Assembly: GCA_963930655.1 (NCBI GenBank)
Contig: OZ005616.1
Coordinates: 13,234,001-13,298,000, forward strand
Direction of reading: 5' to 3'
Length of the DNA: 64,000 bases
Source: Myrica gale
Lineage: Eukaryota > Streptophyta > Magnoliopsida > Fagales > Myricaceae
Shown: positions 1 to 14,800 of the stretch, in pieces
Layout: each line of letters starts with the position of its first letter
How positions within the stretch are numbered: the first letter of the stretch is position 1
Position numbers and translations under genes: made by a program
Notes under the pieces: model-generated
Databases searched by the model: none
What the model saw: only the letters and a program-made list of their open reading frames with translations
Told to the model about the DNA's origin: nothing

Positions 1-680
1 GAAGACGTGCTTGAATGGACAGGCTCTAAGGATGGCAAGTTTTCTGTCAAATCAATGTATGAGGTGCTTCGAAGAGGGGGTGATCCCACTTTCCCGTGGA
101 AGGATGTTTGGCGCTCGCTGTGCCCTATGAGGGTTGCTTTCTTTGTGTGGGAGGCAGCTCTTGGTAGGGGCTTAACTTCTGATAATCTTCGTCGTAGAGG
201 TTTCATCATTGTTGATTGGTGTTTCTTATGCCGTTGTAGTGGGGAATCAGTTAATCATGTTTTGTTGCATTGCCCCTATGCTTGTGAGCTTTGGTCCCAT
301 GTGCTGAATATTCTGAATCTTCAATGGGTTATGCCTAAGACGGTGGTAGAGTTGCTGAGGTGTTGGAAGAGAAGACTAAGAAACCCCTTTGCGCAGGCTA
401 TTTGGCGAATGATTCCTCATTGTATCTGGTGGTGTCTTTGGCGTGAGCGTAATAGAAGATGTTTTGAGGATTGTTCCTTGTCCTCGGTTAGGTTGCAGGG
501 TGTCTTTCTGTCTATGATGTTCGCTTGGGGAACCTCGATGCTTGGTTGCCCCTTTCTTGATTTTGTTGATTTTGCTTCTTTTCTGGCTTGTTTAGAATAG
601 TGTTTGCGGTATAGTCTTTGTACTGTCTACATTTTTCTAATGAGATTGGCTTGCTTATCAAAAAAAAAAAAAAAAAAAAA
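1..680 (+). mobile_element. LINE (L1-type) 3' end with zf-RVT domain
   Basis: An open frame from 7 to 600 encodes the reverse-transcriptase zinc-binding region (zf-RVT) found at the C-terminus of plant LINE ORF2. It is recognised by FFVWEAALGR, then DWCFLCR and HVLLHCPYACELW, which supply the Cys/His ligands, and then IWWCLWRERN. The frame ends at TAG (598-600). A short 3' UTR ends in CTTGCTTATC and a run of about 20 A (660-679), the usual LINE tail. The 5' part lies outside the window. If the receptor gene extends upstream, this sits in one of its introns. Confidence 0.85.
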
Positions 681-2277
681 TTATTGTTTGTCGATGACAC
701 TCTTATATTGTGTGGGGCTGATGTGAATAAATCTATTCAAATCGGAGGTTATCCTAGTTGGTTGTGTTGGTACTGTTCAGGAGTTGGCTAATGTTTTGGG
801 TTGTGGAGTGTCTTCTTTGTCTATGACTTACATAGTGCTTCCTTTTGGTGCTAGATATAAAAGTGTGCATATTTGGGATGAGATTATTGAACGTATGGAG
901 AGAAGGTTGGCGGGGTGGAAGTGAATGTACTTATCCAAAGGGTAGAATTACTTTGATTAAATCTACGCTGTCTAGTCTTCCAACATATTTTTTATCCTTG
1001 TTTCCAATCCCAACTGTAGTGGCGAAAAGATTGGAAAAACTTCAAAGGGATTTCCTGTGGGGTAGTGATGATGATGTGCATAAGTTTCACCTTATGAATT
1101 GGAATACATGATGTTCTCCTATTTAGTGTGGGGGGTTGGGTCTTAGGCTCTTATCCTCATTCAATAATGCTTTGTTGGGTAAGTGGTTATAGCGGTATGC
1201 TACTGAGAGAGACAAATTATGGCGGATTTTTATTCAGGCAAAATATGGTAGCACGGTGGGTGGTTGGAATACTATGTTGAGCCACGGTTCTTATGGTGTG
1301 AGTTTATGGAAGCATATTAATAGGGGTTGGTCGTCTTTCCGAGAGCATATTCGGTTTGTGGTGGATTGTGGCTCTAGAGTTCGAGGCATGATTGTTGGTA
1401 CGGTAATAGTTCATTGAGGCTTGCTTTTCCATTATTGTTTTCATTGACTCTGGATAAGGATGCTTTGGTGGCAGATTGTTTGAAGGACGGCTCAAGCAGT
1501 TTTGTTTGGAATGTTTAGTTTACAAGACTCGCCAACGATTGGGAATTGGAGGTATTTTCGGATTTTTTCACTCTACTTTATGCGAGGGTTATAAGAAGAG
1601 GAGTGGAAGATAAGTTGCAATGGTTGGGAAATAGGGGTGGTGTTTTCTCGGTTAAGTCTATGTACGCTCATCTTATGCATGGATTTGACTCGACTTTTCC
1701 ATGGTGGGGCTGTTTGGAAGACGAAGGTTCCGACGCGAGTCTCTTTCTTTGTGTGGGAGGCTTCTTATAGGAGAATTTTAACTATTGACAATTTAAGGAG
1801 GAGGGGTATTTGTGTGTTAGATTGGTGCTTTCTTTGTAGGAGGGATGCATAATTGGATCATTTGTTGCTTCATTGTTTGGTGGCAAGAGGATTATGGACT
1901 CATGTGCTCCGTATTTTGAATTTTACTTGGGTGATGCCTGGGAAGGTGGTTGATGTGTTGGTGAGTTGGAAGAGGAAGCTTGTGGATCCATTGTCTAAGG
2001 ACATATGGAAGATGATTCCTCCATGTATTTGGTGGTGTTTATGGATGGAGCGTAATTCCAGGTGTTTCAATGATGCAGCCATGATGATGGAATGTTTGCA
2101 GGGCGATTTGATGCTTTCTCTTTTCTTTTGGTCGAATGTTGTGTTAGGTTGTCCCTTTTTAGATTTTCAGGATTTTGCTAGTTTTTTCGCTTGTATGGCA
2201 TAAGTGGTTCTGGTACAACCTTTGTACTGTTCTCACATTATTTTAATAATACTCTCTTACTTATCAAAAAAAAAAAG
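681..2277 (+). mobile_element. Second LINE 3' fragment, same family, broken
   Basis: This begins directly after the poly(A) of the first fragment, inside the reverse-transcriptase domain: the first codons read LFVDDTLILCGAD, the catalytic (F/Y)xDD box. The C-terminal RT region and the zf-RVT domain follow (FFVWEAS, DNLRRRG, DWCFLCRR, LLLHC, IWWCLWMERN). It ends in TTACTTATC plus poly(A) at about 2266-2276. The coding frame shifts several times and has stops (for example between 1770 and 1853), so it is dead. The zf-RVT half matches the first fragment residue by residue along most of its length, so both belong to one family. Confidence 0.85.
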
Positions 2278-2690
2278 TATGAGGAGCAACTTGCATATGT
2301 GTCTACTATGTCTTTTAATCATACTCGGTTAAGGAATATCTGTACTGAGGTAGGCTTAAATAACAATTCGCTTCCAGCTTAAGGGGAAGTGATAGGGTTG
2401 GAGAATGAGAGATAAAAGAGTGCATGCCACGTGTCCTGAGTTTCTAGTGCCAACCTATTTTTTAATGTGTAGCCTTTTACGTGTGTTATGTTAATTGATC
2501 AAATCAACCCGCCATTGTAGCTTGTGTCCCTCGAGGCATGAGGGCCATGATCACTTGACTCATCCTCACAACTTCCTCTCATCCACAACCCCTCGGCTAG
2601 TGGTGACTTCTTTTGTTTGTTAGAGCGTACTTAGTTTCTTGTAGTGTTACTATCCTGCTCTCTTGATGAACCAAGTGATTCCATTTGGTG
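2278..2690 (+). mobile_element. Probable Ty1/copia 3' remnant (end of pol plus part of an LTR)
   Basis: The first ~105 bases translate to EEQLAYVST and then LRNICTEVGLNN, resembling the last residues of a copia RNase H region. An AAGGGGAAGTG tract (about 2382-2392) could be a polypurine tract, followed by an LTR-like stretch starting TGATAGGG. Near 2675 the bases TTGGTGTCAA resemble a decayed primer-binding site. No second LTR is visible. This is a fossil fragment; family assignment is tentative. Confidence 0.4.
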
Positions 2691-2884
2691 TCAAATAGTA
2701 CATGCACTATTGCTTGCAGAAATCATCTAGATATGTTATCATTCATCGGACAAACTGACAATAATCGTTGGAAACATTATTCCTTGTTGGTAGTTTCTTT
2801 TTGTTACATTGATATTCAGCTTATCTGGTGTCTCCTCTTGACCATAAATACCTTTCATACTGATCTTGAGACCTTGATGTGCAG

Positions 2885-5800
2885 GGATCTTTCTAATAAT
2901 GACTTCACTGGCGGTGTGCCTTATTCAATTTCTCAGATGACTGACCTTCAATACTTGTATGTAAAATTTGTTCCTATTTTGACCTGTTCTTGTTTTGATA
3001 CTGCCATTTCTCATTTCATTGTGCGTGAGTGCAGATATCTTGGTCATAACCAGCTGAATAACCAGTTGAGTGATATGTTTGGGAAACTTTCAAAACTGAA
3101 AGAACTGTAAGTATCATTGACAGGGAAGAAAAATTTTCTTCTCTTTCAATTTTTTTTTTCTTTAAGATGTGTGTTGCATTGACTTTGTTTGCTGCAAGCA
3201 ACTTGGAAGTCATGGTCTCACCTCAGATATGAATTAAGAGCCTTTTCTGGCTTTTAAAATTTTTGTTTTTATTTCATTTTATTTTTGTTTTTGTGTTTAG
3301 GTCTCCCAAATTGACACACTGCCAAGTTCTATTTTACTTTTCCAAAGGACTATCCATTAAAGTTACTAATGATCTCAGATGCCTTAATCAGTTCAAAGTA
3401 GTTTATATTTGGAAAGATTGGGATGCAGTTCTAATTAAACGCAATCGTGGGTAGGATCTTATGACCTTTTACGTTTAAGAGCATTAGTTTCTAATTTGAA
3501 AGGACAACTTTTGAAGAAAATTTCTCTATAATCAATATCTTGTCTTGGTAAAGCACAAAAAAGCACAATAACCACAAGTAAAGACAGACTGCTGATTAGT
3601 AACATCATTAGCCAGCCTATTCATTATCGGTATAGATATGAAGCTCAAACTGGAACGAAGAAGTTCACGCAATTCATGTGTTGATAGCAAAGTTCGGGCC
3701 AAGTACATAAAGGACAGAGGAGCCAAAATGAGCTCATAAATCCAGTGTCGTGCACAGAAACGGGGAAATAAACCAACTAATGGTTGAGAGCAGCACTAAA
3801 AAGGTGCTCATCAATCCTGCGATGATACTTCGATGGATATGATGGATGGGAACTCCTACCTACTCTGACTATAGTTGTGATTCCTAAGTAGGTTTTGCAG
3901 TAATCTATCCCTTTTGTTTCCCTTGTGACTGAAGAATGAGTGCTGAGTGAATGAATTGCCCCATAAGCAATAAGAGCGAGTGATTTGCTGAATTCATTGG
4001 ATTGACTTACACTCATATGGATTGGGACATCATTAGATGGACTTTTTGTTTGAAATGGCTGGCCCTCATGAGTTCCAAATGAAAAATTGATGTAAAGTAG
4101 CATATGAGCTGCTTATGTGTTGCTTACAAAACCCACAACACTTGAAGAACAAATGGAAGGCAGTTCCTGATGATTGTCTCCTTTGCAAGTATCTCTTCGA
4201 ATCAGTGATCTACTTACTGCTCATTGTTTGTGGAAAAGGTTGTTTAGCGTACAAACTAATTTTTGTCTGACTCCTGTTCTATTTGGAAGAAAGTAGTAGG
4301 AGATTTCTAAACAGGTGATGTTAAAAGTGGTAAAAAGTACTATAGTCAGCCCAACGACGTTTTGTTCTTCTAGTTTGGCTAATATAAAGAGTTCGCTTAG
4401 ATTTTGTTTCGAAGAACTTGATGTCCTTTGTGCATCTTTTGACATGTCGTTCATATTTTCCTTCACCTTCTTGGAAATGTCCCATGATATTTTTGTGGAA
4501 TATTACTGGAGATGGGCAATGTATATCTGCAACTAAGAAAGAGTGTCATAGTTTAATTGCTTATTGTGAGTCTTAACAATCTTTCACATCCTACTCAAGA
4601 AAACTAGCCACAAATCTCAATCAAAGCTTCCTTCACCATAGAATCACGTATAAATCGGCTCAAGCACATTTCTTTTTTGTTTTCTGATTCCTTGCAGTGG
4701 GCATACTCTTTAGCACTTTTTCTTTCTTTCGAGTTTTCTTTTTTCCTTGAGAATCAGTTCTTAACAAACTTGGTTTGTCACTTGTAGCACTATATTTCTT
4801 GTCTCTGAATGTATTGTTTCATCTTGTTATCAAATTTGGTTATTTGGCTTGATAGACATTATGAAGGTGCTTAAAAAAATATGAAGGTATAGAGAAACAG
4901 AAAAGAGCGGAGAGATATTCTAGTGTTTGTTATCTCAGTATCATTTGATTCTTTGAAGGGAATATTACAACAATAAGGACGAGGAACAGTTTGTTGTTGT
5001 TTTTGGTTATTTATGTTGAACATTGCTTTTCGTTTGATGACATGTGATAGGATAGAAAAGACTATTTGTGGCAATACTTCCCCACAAGTTGGATGATGCA
5101 GTTTACCCGTCGGCAAATTTCTGACTCAATTGCAGTCCATGAAGCTTATCATCAGCTACTTATTTGTTGTTAGAAAAAATAAGTATTTCTGTGTTCTCAT
5201 ATCTTCTTTACTGCACATCTTAAGATACACTATGGCATTCCCCTAAGGGATCCGTGTTATTTTTTTCAGAAGAAAGAATCGGGAATGTGACCTGTGGTAG
5301 GATAATAGAAGTCCAGTGTAGTTCTGTTTTCTTGTATTCAGTTTCTTAATTTTATTGTTTGTGGTGCCTCTAGAAATCTAACTATTAACCATCACAAACT
5401 GCCTCACAGGGATCTCTCCTACAACTCACTGTCAGGCAATTTACCTCAGAGTTTCAAATCACTCTCAAGCCTCTTGTAACGACCAATTTATTTTAAGCTT
5501 TGATCTCTGGAGTTCCTTTCTACTTACTTTCTCATATTCTACAACAGGAATTTGGAAAACAATCAATTCAGTGGTCCAATTGATGTCCTCTCTGATCTTC
5601 CTCTCATGGATTTGTGAGTGAAGCTCCAACTCATTTTCCGTTGCCCCAAAATGTGCTTTTGTGTGACATTGTACAAGAATAAATTATCATTCCTTTGAAT
5701 TCTTTGAGTGATTTGCTTTTTGATTTAGCTTATCTTTTCATTGCACCCTGTATTATGGTTTTGGCTGATCTGATGGTATACTCTTAAAAAGAAATTTCTA

Positions 5801-8800
5801 TATATATATATATATATATATTTATCATATTCACCTGCTAAAAACTTAGCAGCATCTTTCGTTGTTTTCAAGTAGGCAATAGGGAAATCATTATAGTTAA
5901 ATCTTTTCTAATATCAAATGCCACACAGAGAGAGAGAAGAGGGGGGGGGGGGTTGCAGTTTTTAATATTGGGCCTTCTATCTCTAGGAGTGCTGTCCTGG
6001 AGAGCACAGTTTCTTGTTCTATTTCCTTTGCTTCCTTCAAATTCTTCAAGGACAGAGACCTTCTCCCACTTTTCATTCCCCAAATTTTTTGTCTGTTTTT
6101 TTTCTTCCAAGTCGTTCCCATTTTGCATACCTTGTGGAACATAGGCATGCGCAGAATCATTCCCCAAATTTTAATGTTTTTGTTAAAAATGGATTTGTGC
6201 TATTAGGGACTGCTTATTTCGCCATACTAAAAAATTGCTTATATCTACAATGGTTTTTATGGGGTTCGCCAAACAAAATCACCTTATTATGTACTTTTTG
6301 TAAGCATTAACATCCATTGGAGAAACTTACCCCCAAAAAAATTACCAATTGGAGAATTTGACAATCGAATGAATGACCTAGTGCTCACTGTTTCCATATG
6401 TGCATCTTTGAATGTACCAATCAAATGATCCATCCAGGTTTTACTAGTCCCACACTGCAGGGAACATGTACAATTCACACTGGATCAAAATGGCCTCCCT
6501 ACGTGTATGTTTGAATCATTCTATTTCTCTAGCTGTTTTTTTCCTCCCCTAAAAATTGTCGTACACCTTATCTGCCAGGATGAGTAACAAGGTTGAATTT
6601 ACTAGGCTAAAGTGCTAGTGGCAATCATAGATTTTAGGGTGTTTGAACTGTTCATTAAACTAATTTCCCTTTGCACAATTTCCAGACCTATACTGTAGGA
6701 AAAATCTGTAATACTTCATAAATAGTAGTGCTGTTAGTAACAAGTTACACGCTAATTCACTATATTGTTGCAGGAATGTTGAAAACAATCAATTTACTGG
6801 CTGGATTCCGGACAACTTAAAGAATATAAACTTAGAGTGAGTATCCAAGTTTCAATTATTTTTACTTGGGAATGGAATGCTGAAGAAGTTTTTTCTGATG
6901 TTGTGGTTATCTACGATAAAGAACTGGAGGGAATTCCTGGTCATCTGGGTCTGCTCCTCCTGCATCCGGTGGTGCAAAACATCATGCTCATCAGCACTCA
7001 AACAAAAATAATGATGGGAAATCTTTCAAGGGTGGTGTAGCAATAGCTGCAATAGCTTTGGGCATACTGGCACTAATTGGGTTTCTAATTGCTCTACTTT
7101 CAAGAAGAAAATCTTCTCCTTCGTCACATTTCCTTGATGAAGAAAGGCTTAGCCAGCATAGATCATTTACCCCCCTTGCATCTCAGGAATTGCCCCAAGA
7201 CCTTTACGCCAACATAAGCAAAGACTTCAGAGGTAGTTTTCTTTGTCCGGCCATTTGCGTCTAGGTAGTTTCACTTTGTCTGGATAATGTCATGGGTCGT
7301 AACCGTTTTCTTAGGCCAAGAAATTTCCTTACATTTAGATTTTAGTCAAACAACATAGAGAGAACTTTTCATTGGTTCAAGATAAATATTGTGCTCTCTT
7401 CTTGCTTATCTCCTTCGCCAATTTGCTATGAAATTTTGTCAAAATGAAATGCAAAGAAGTTCTGAAAATAAAATTTGAGGTACTTGGTGTGCATATCTTT
7501 TTTCCACTCTATTTATATATAGCTAACGAGTCCAGAGTTATGTCATGATATATTTCTGATATTTTGTAAGCACTCTTTTCATGGTCCTTTGACTATTTCG
7601 TCAAAAGTATTGCTTTCTGGCCATTTGATTTCTATTTCACCTTTCTATAAAGATTGGGTCACTTTTCCAAATATATAGTTCTTTTTTCTTCTTTGCCTCG
7701 AAATGATTTTGGTGAATACGGACTTTTTTTTTGTTGGTAAGCTGGTGAATGCGGACCTAACTAACTGATATACTGGTGACAGAGCCTAAGCCATTGGATC
7801 GATCTTCTTCAATTGAAATGAAGGCTTTGCAAAAATCTCCGTCGCTTCGTCTAAAGCATCCACCTCCTTTTAAGCAATCGTATGATGAAAATGAGTTTGC
7901 AAACCGTCTGAACAGCAAAAGAAGCAACTCTATTCGCACTTCATCCTACTCTTTGCCAGATTTACAGCTTGCTACTGGTAATTTCTCAGCAGGCCGCCTC
8001 CTTGGCGAGGGATCTATTGGACGTGTTTATCGGGCTAAATATGCTGATGGGAAGGTACTTTCTGCTTGGTTGTTACATTTGCTACTTTTTCGTGTATTGT
8101 TTCAAGGCTTTTCTTGGCATTGACTATGAGCGAAGAGACCCATTAAGTTTATGTGCATGATGCCTTGATTGTGGAGACTGGAGATAGAAATGGTCATCTG
8201 GAATTTCTTTTTGATAAGTAGTCATCTGGAATTTCTAGATGTTAGATTTAGGGATTTTACCATTTTAATCATCTAAGATACATTTGTTGTCAGAATGTTG
8301 ATACTATCTTCCATGAAGGAGACAGATGGGCTTAAGGGTTATGAATGTTAGGACATTGGTTTAGGCATGTCGGAGACCTCCTTGATGGATGCCGATGCCA
8401 TGCTCTCTTAATATTCATGGACTGATTACCATCAAACTCTACAATCAGAACATTTGAGACCAGGAAACTTGCATGCATACACTGGCAAGGAACTTATTAG
8501 ATATCTAGAGGGCACTTCCCTTACAGTTGACAAAGTCATTGGTACTTCTAATTTACTCAGAGCGTATTAATAATGAGTATGCTTTACTAATGATATTTTG
8601 GTCTATCAAATTGAAAAGGTAAATTACCGATTTTGTACTATAGCAAAGGAAACGTTATGCTTATCGTCAGTTGGTAGAAACATGTTGTGTGTTAGTCATT
8701 GATGCTATGACCTCATTGTTTAGCTCTAAAAAAACAAAGAAAAGCAATCATGTTGATCAATATGGATATTGAATGAGCTGATCTAACGTCAGATTGAGAT

Positions 8801-11800
8801 CCTCTAACTTCACACTCTCTGATACCTTCTTTTTTCTTTCTTTCCAGTTGACCTTGAGTTTGGTACAAGAGACATTTCCCACAGCATGAAAATTTTCACA
8901 TCTCATGCTCTGGACACTCTGATCACATCTCTGTATTTTGCTATTTTCATTGTTCTTCTAATGTTATTGTTTATCTGGATGTTTTTCCAATCTCATCCAA
9001 GCAAGTTAGTTTAATATCCTGTTTAAGCTATGCACCTATTTGGAGTGTACTTGGTGCTAACTACTGCATTCTTTTTCTTGGTATTGTTTAAACATTTTTT
9101 TTTCAGGTTTTAGCTGTGAAAAAACTCAATTCCTCGCTCGTCCAAGGAGGGAGATTGGAAGAATTTTCTGAAATTGTTTCAATCATCTCCCGGCTTCACC
9201 ATCCAAACATTGCTGAGCTTGTTGGTTATTGTTCAGAACAGGGGCATAACATGTTAATGTACGAGTATTTCAGGAATGGTTCGCTTCATGATTTCTTACA
9301 TATGTCAGATGACTACAGCAAACCACTCACTTGGAACACAAGAGTCAGAATTACGTTGGGCACAGCACGAGCTCTTGAGTAAGTTATATACTCCTTTTTT
9401 GATGACTTCTATTCTTCTTTTGTTTAATGTAAATGTAAAATCACTTTGTTTAAGTGCATGTTTTGTGTGCTCACAACTGCGCACAAACACTCTAAAGCTC
9501 GCCCATGTAGATAAACTGGTGTTCATCGTGGCTAATTCAGACATGAAATTTCTGCACTATTTTTTCCTCTTTCAGTCACAAGATTACACAAACATTCTTG
9601 GTTGATTGATAGCCTGATTGCATTTTGCATTCCTGAGGGAGGAAAGTGTCTCTATGGTTTGTTTTTATATGAATGGAAAGGTCAGTAAATGGTGGAGATG
9701 GATTAGGGCATAATATGAAAAGGAAAGGAGAAGATTGGGCTGGACTGCATTTGAGCATGAGATCATGGCTCAATGGGGACCATCACCTGTGGTCAACCAT
9801 CATGGACAACTTGCTAAGTTGGTACAAGAAGGAAGGGTGCAGAGCTATATAGAAGAAGTTAGACAACTACAACCCATGGTTAGGGAGTGGTTAGAGGAAG
9901 CCCTAATTGGAACATTTGTAGATGGCTTAAAGCCTAGGTTAGCTAAAGAACTCAAGTTGAAACAGCCGCGAAGACTCCAGGAAGCTATGAGAATGGCTGA
10001 AATATTTGATCAAAATTACTGTGTAGAGAAGAGAAGAGTTGAAGAAAATGTGGAGAACGAGATTGCTAAGACTGTGCAAACCAAGACTGCGTGGAAGAAC
10101 GAAGAAATGGTTGGAAGCTTCAATAGAGAGAAGGTTAGGGAGTACAAGAAGCTGTCTATGAAAGATTTCCAAGAAAGGATAAAAAAGGGATTGTGCTTCA
10201 AATGTGGGAGAAGTGGAGCAAGGAGAACAGATGCAAGACTGGGCAGGTGTTTGTGATTGATACCAGTGAGGACGAAGATTGACTCAGCTTGGGGCACAAC
10301 TCCCAAAATTTACCCTTGAGGACAAGTAATGGGGACATTCATTTAATTTACTTGTTTTTAGTATTTAGTTGTGATTTATATTTTAATAGACTAGGAGTTA
10401 TTATGCTTTATTAAGTTTTGGCCCATGGGCTTTTAGGGTTTGCTTATGACCTTTGTTCTCTATTTAAGGTTAGTGAGAACCTTAAATCAAGGAGACTGAG
10501 ATAATAAAGTTTATTGGCTGCTGCCTCTTGCATTCAAAAATGTGTTTCCCCTTCTCCTTGGCTTATTTCTTCTCTTCTTCCCTATTCTTTCTTGAGCTTT
10601 CTATCTAATTCCTATTTCTCCACTATATTCCGCATCAAATTGGTATCAGAGCCCAAAATTCCTATTTCTTTTCCGTTTCTTTTGGTTGTTCGACGCTATA
10701 CCTGTCACAAAATTGCCCATTGCTGTGTTTTTGTTTCTTGGTGTTCTTTGGTGTGTGAGTTGATCGCCGACGACCCAGCAGCCTTCTCAGCCTTCGCCGA
10801 CGTTCCCCGGAGCTCCGGCCGCCACTGTTTGGCCTTTTTTTCCGGCGATCCAGATCTGTCCCACATGTTTTCATTGTTTTTCGTCGTGATTTGTCCAGAT
10901 CTGAGCCTATATTTGAGTTTCTACATGATTTTCGGTCCACATAGGTGAAGCCCACTTCGTTCCGCCGCCGGCAGCCACCAGTTTCGGCCAGTTTCGGCGA
11001 TTCCGGCCGATATTCACGGTTCCGGCCGATATTTTCCGGTTCAGGCCGAAATACATCCGGTTCCGGCCGATTTTTGCATTTTCAGGCCGAAATTCAACTC
11101 CTCTCGGTGTTTTCTCCCAGATCCAGGTCGTGTTTGACACTTTTGCTACGTTTTTGGACCCGAATCAAGCGGGACAGCACTTTCTTCGACGGTTTCTCGC
11201 CTCTACGGCCCTTTCAACGGCTCATTCGTGTTTGTGTTCACTAGTGATCTGAGGTGCGCTCGTTCCACTTCGTTTTTAGTGACATAATTGCTCTTCTTTA
11301 TAGATTAATTTGTCAACGAGTGTTACCGGTTATTTTTCACACTTTCATTTTTATCCGATAGTCGTCCTCATACATTTTCATTACTCGTTTGCTTCCTACG
11401 GTGAAAAAAAAAAAAAAATCAACGTATCTTTACCTTTATTGAATCCTTGTTTACCTTAGTAGTGAATTTGGTGCATTGTGTTTAGTCCTTGCTTTAATTT
11501 TTTTTTAAATTTAGCGCTACTTGTCTGCACATTTTGGATTTTTCTAATCCCCAAGGCCAAAATCTAATTTTTGCTCGAGTTCTTATTTTTCATTCAATTG
11601 CATCGGTGGTTTATTGATCTCAATTGCATTTTTAGGTGAGTGTTGCATGCATTTGCGTAGCGGTCGTATAGTCAACCTTAGATCCGTTGAACCAACCATG
11701 GACCCTACCCAATTTGAGGCCTTGACCCAACAAATAACGCAATTGACCACTCAGTTAGGTGCTGTCCAAGCTGACCTAACGGCAGCTCGTCAAGAAAATA

Positions 11801-14800
11801 GAGACCTAGCTACGAGGGTTGAGACCTTAGAGGTCCCGGGTCATCAAAATGACGCTGAATATTCAGATGCGCCCCCTAATAGACGTCATCGTGATAGGAG
11901 AGATAGAGATAGACGCGACCGTAGAAATAGGGATTACGAGCGAGAGCGAGATCACTACGCTCGTGGTAATGAGTCTCCTCCACGTCACGAGGAGCAACTC
12001 TTCAAGACCATTAAGCTAGATGCTCCTACCTTTGACGGCTCTTTAGATCCCCGCGTTTATACTCAGTGGATTAGGGATATGGATCGTTTCTTTGAGTGGT
12101 ATGCAGTGTCTGAGAATAGGCGAGTGCAATTTGCTAGTATGAAGTTAGTTGGTAATGCTCAACTTTATTGGGAGAGTGTAGAAGATCTTCTTCTGAGGCG
12201 TCATGCGCCTCCAGTTGGAACTTGGGTTGAAATGAAGCGTCGTCTTCAGGAAAAATACATTCCCCAATCTTATATGGGAAATTTGTTAGATCAGTGGAAT
12301 GCCCTTCGGCAAGGTAACAGATCTGTAACTGAGTATGTGACCCAATTTGATGAGTTTAGGATGCGTTGTCACATTGTTGAGGATGAGGTTATGACGTTGA
12401 GTCGATTTCGACATGGTTTACATGATGACCTTAAGAGAGAGCTTGTCCTTAGAGGAGTTTCCACCCTCGATCATGCCTACACTCTGGTTCAAGACTATGA
12501 GTTGGTTACTAGGACTCCTTTTGGGAAACGTGGCGACACTCGGCCTTTTGTTCCTCAGCCTTCCCCCTCACAACCTAAATCTGTGTTAGGACCTCCCCCT
12601 CCTAGTGCGCCCTTTGTCCGGGATATTAAGGGAAAGACCATTGATGCTCCTCGTAATAACTCTCGTGTTCAATGTTTTAATTGTAGGGGTTTTGGCCATA
12701 TGTCAGCTAGTTGTCCCAGTAGGTCTTTGGTCCTTGAGGGACATCCTAGCATGTGTGATGAGGATCACATAGTTGAACAAGTTTATGAGCCTCCGATTGA
12801 CGAGTTCAGTGATTTAGGTGAAGTTGATGATGTTACTGTAGGTTGTATTAGAACTATCCCCTCTAGGTTTAGTTCAACCCTGCGCCCTGACACCTCCCGG
12901 TTGGGTGTTGTTCGTTGTGTCTTTACCCAGCCCAAAGATGCTGATGACTGGCGTCGTCATGCTATCTTTCATACCTATATCAAAATCAATGATAAGGGTT
13001 GTAAGGTCATTATAGATAGTGGAAGTTGTATTAATGCAGTTTCTGCTACTACTGTTTCTCGTCTGGGGTTACCACGAGTCCCTCACCCGAACCCCTATAG
13101 TGTCTCGTGGGTCGATACTTCCTCCATAGCAGTGAAGGAACGATGTCTGGTGCCCATTCAGTTTCTAGAGTACAAAGATCAAATATGGTGTGATGTTATT
13201 CCTATGGATGTAGGTCATGTTATACTTGGTCGCCCATGGTTGTTCGATTTGGATGTGACCATACGTGGTCGCTCCAACTCTTGTTCATTTTTGTACAAGG
13301 GAAAGAAGATTCTCCTTAATCCTCTTCCCCCAAAACCTGTTGATGTCCATCACCCCAAGACAGTTGTAAACAAGAAGGGGTTAAATATTATCAGTTCAAC
13401 AGAGTTTGAGCGAGATCTGGTAGGGGAGTCGGTTGTGTTTGCGGTAATTGTTATGGAAGTTCCATCTGATTCTCTGACAGTAGAACCTTCTGAGGAGGTC
13501 CAAGAGGTCCTTCGTGAATTTCAAGATGTTTTTCCTGTGGATCTCCCTAATCATTTGCCACCATTACGAGACATTCAACATGCCATAGATCTTGTTCCGG
13601 GAGCGTCCCTCCCGAATTTGCCTCATTATAGGATGAATCCCTCTGAGCATGCCGAGCTCCACCGCCAAGTGAGTGAACTTCTTCATAAGGGGTTTCTCCG
13701 TGAGAGCTTGAGCCCTTGTGCGGTTCCAGCTCTATTGACACCCAAGAAAGATGGCTCTTGGAGAATGTGTGTTGATAGTCGAGCCATCAACAAGATAACT
13801 GTCAAGTATCGTTTCCCCATCCCTAGGCTTGATGATATGTTGGACATGATGGCTGGCGCCACCATTTTTTCTAAAATCGACCTTAAGAGTGGATATCATC
13901 AGATTAGGGTCCGCCCAGGTGATGAGTGGAAGACTGCCTTCAAGACGAAGGATGGTCTTTATGAGTGGTTAGTTATGCCGTTTGGTCTTTCTAATGCCCC
14001 TAGTACGTTCATGCGGGTCATGACCCAAGCTCTTAGGCCTTTCATGGGACAGTTTTTAGTAGTCTACTTTGATGATATCCTTATTTTTAGTAAGTCTCGT
14101 ACTCAACACTTAGATCATCTCACTCAGGTTTGTTCCACCCTTTGGAAAGAGTGTTTATATGCCAATGTGAAGAAATGTTCTTTCTTTACCACAAGTGTTG
14201 TCTTCCTAGGATTCATTGTTTCCTCTGATGGAGTGTCTGTTGATCCTACGAAAGTGCAAGCAATTGTAGATTGGCCTACACCCAAATCTATTCATGATGT
14301 TAGGAGTTTTCATGGTCTAGCTACCTTCTATCGTCGATTCATTAAGGGGTTTAGCACTATTATGGCTCCTTTAACAGAGTGTATGAAGAAAGGAGAGTTC
14401 AAGTGGTCTTCTCAAGCTATGAAAGCTTTTGAGGATGTTAAGAAGAGAATGACTGAAGCCCCAGTCATGGGTCTTCCTGATTTCTCTAAATTGTTTGAAG
14501 TTGAGTGTGATGCATCAGGTATTGGCATAGGCGGGGTTCTTACTCAGGAGCGTCATCCTATTGCCTACTTTAGCGAAAAATTGAATGATGCTAGACTACG
14601 TTACTCTACTTATGACAAAGAGTTATATGCGGTTGTGCAGGCTTTGCGCCATTGGCGCCATTATTTGTTACCCCAAGAGTTTGTTCTTTATTCCGACCAC
14701 GAAGCTCTTCGTTACCTTAGTTCCCAGAAAAAGTTGAATAGTAGGCATGGTCGTTGGATAGAATATTTACAGGCCTATTCTTTTGTTTTGAAACATAGGA

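Noticed and set aside
6316-6356. Possible micro-insertion between ATTGGAGAA repeats
   Set aside because: The repeat is only 9 bases and the A run is internal rather than at the edge of the insert.
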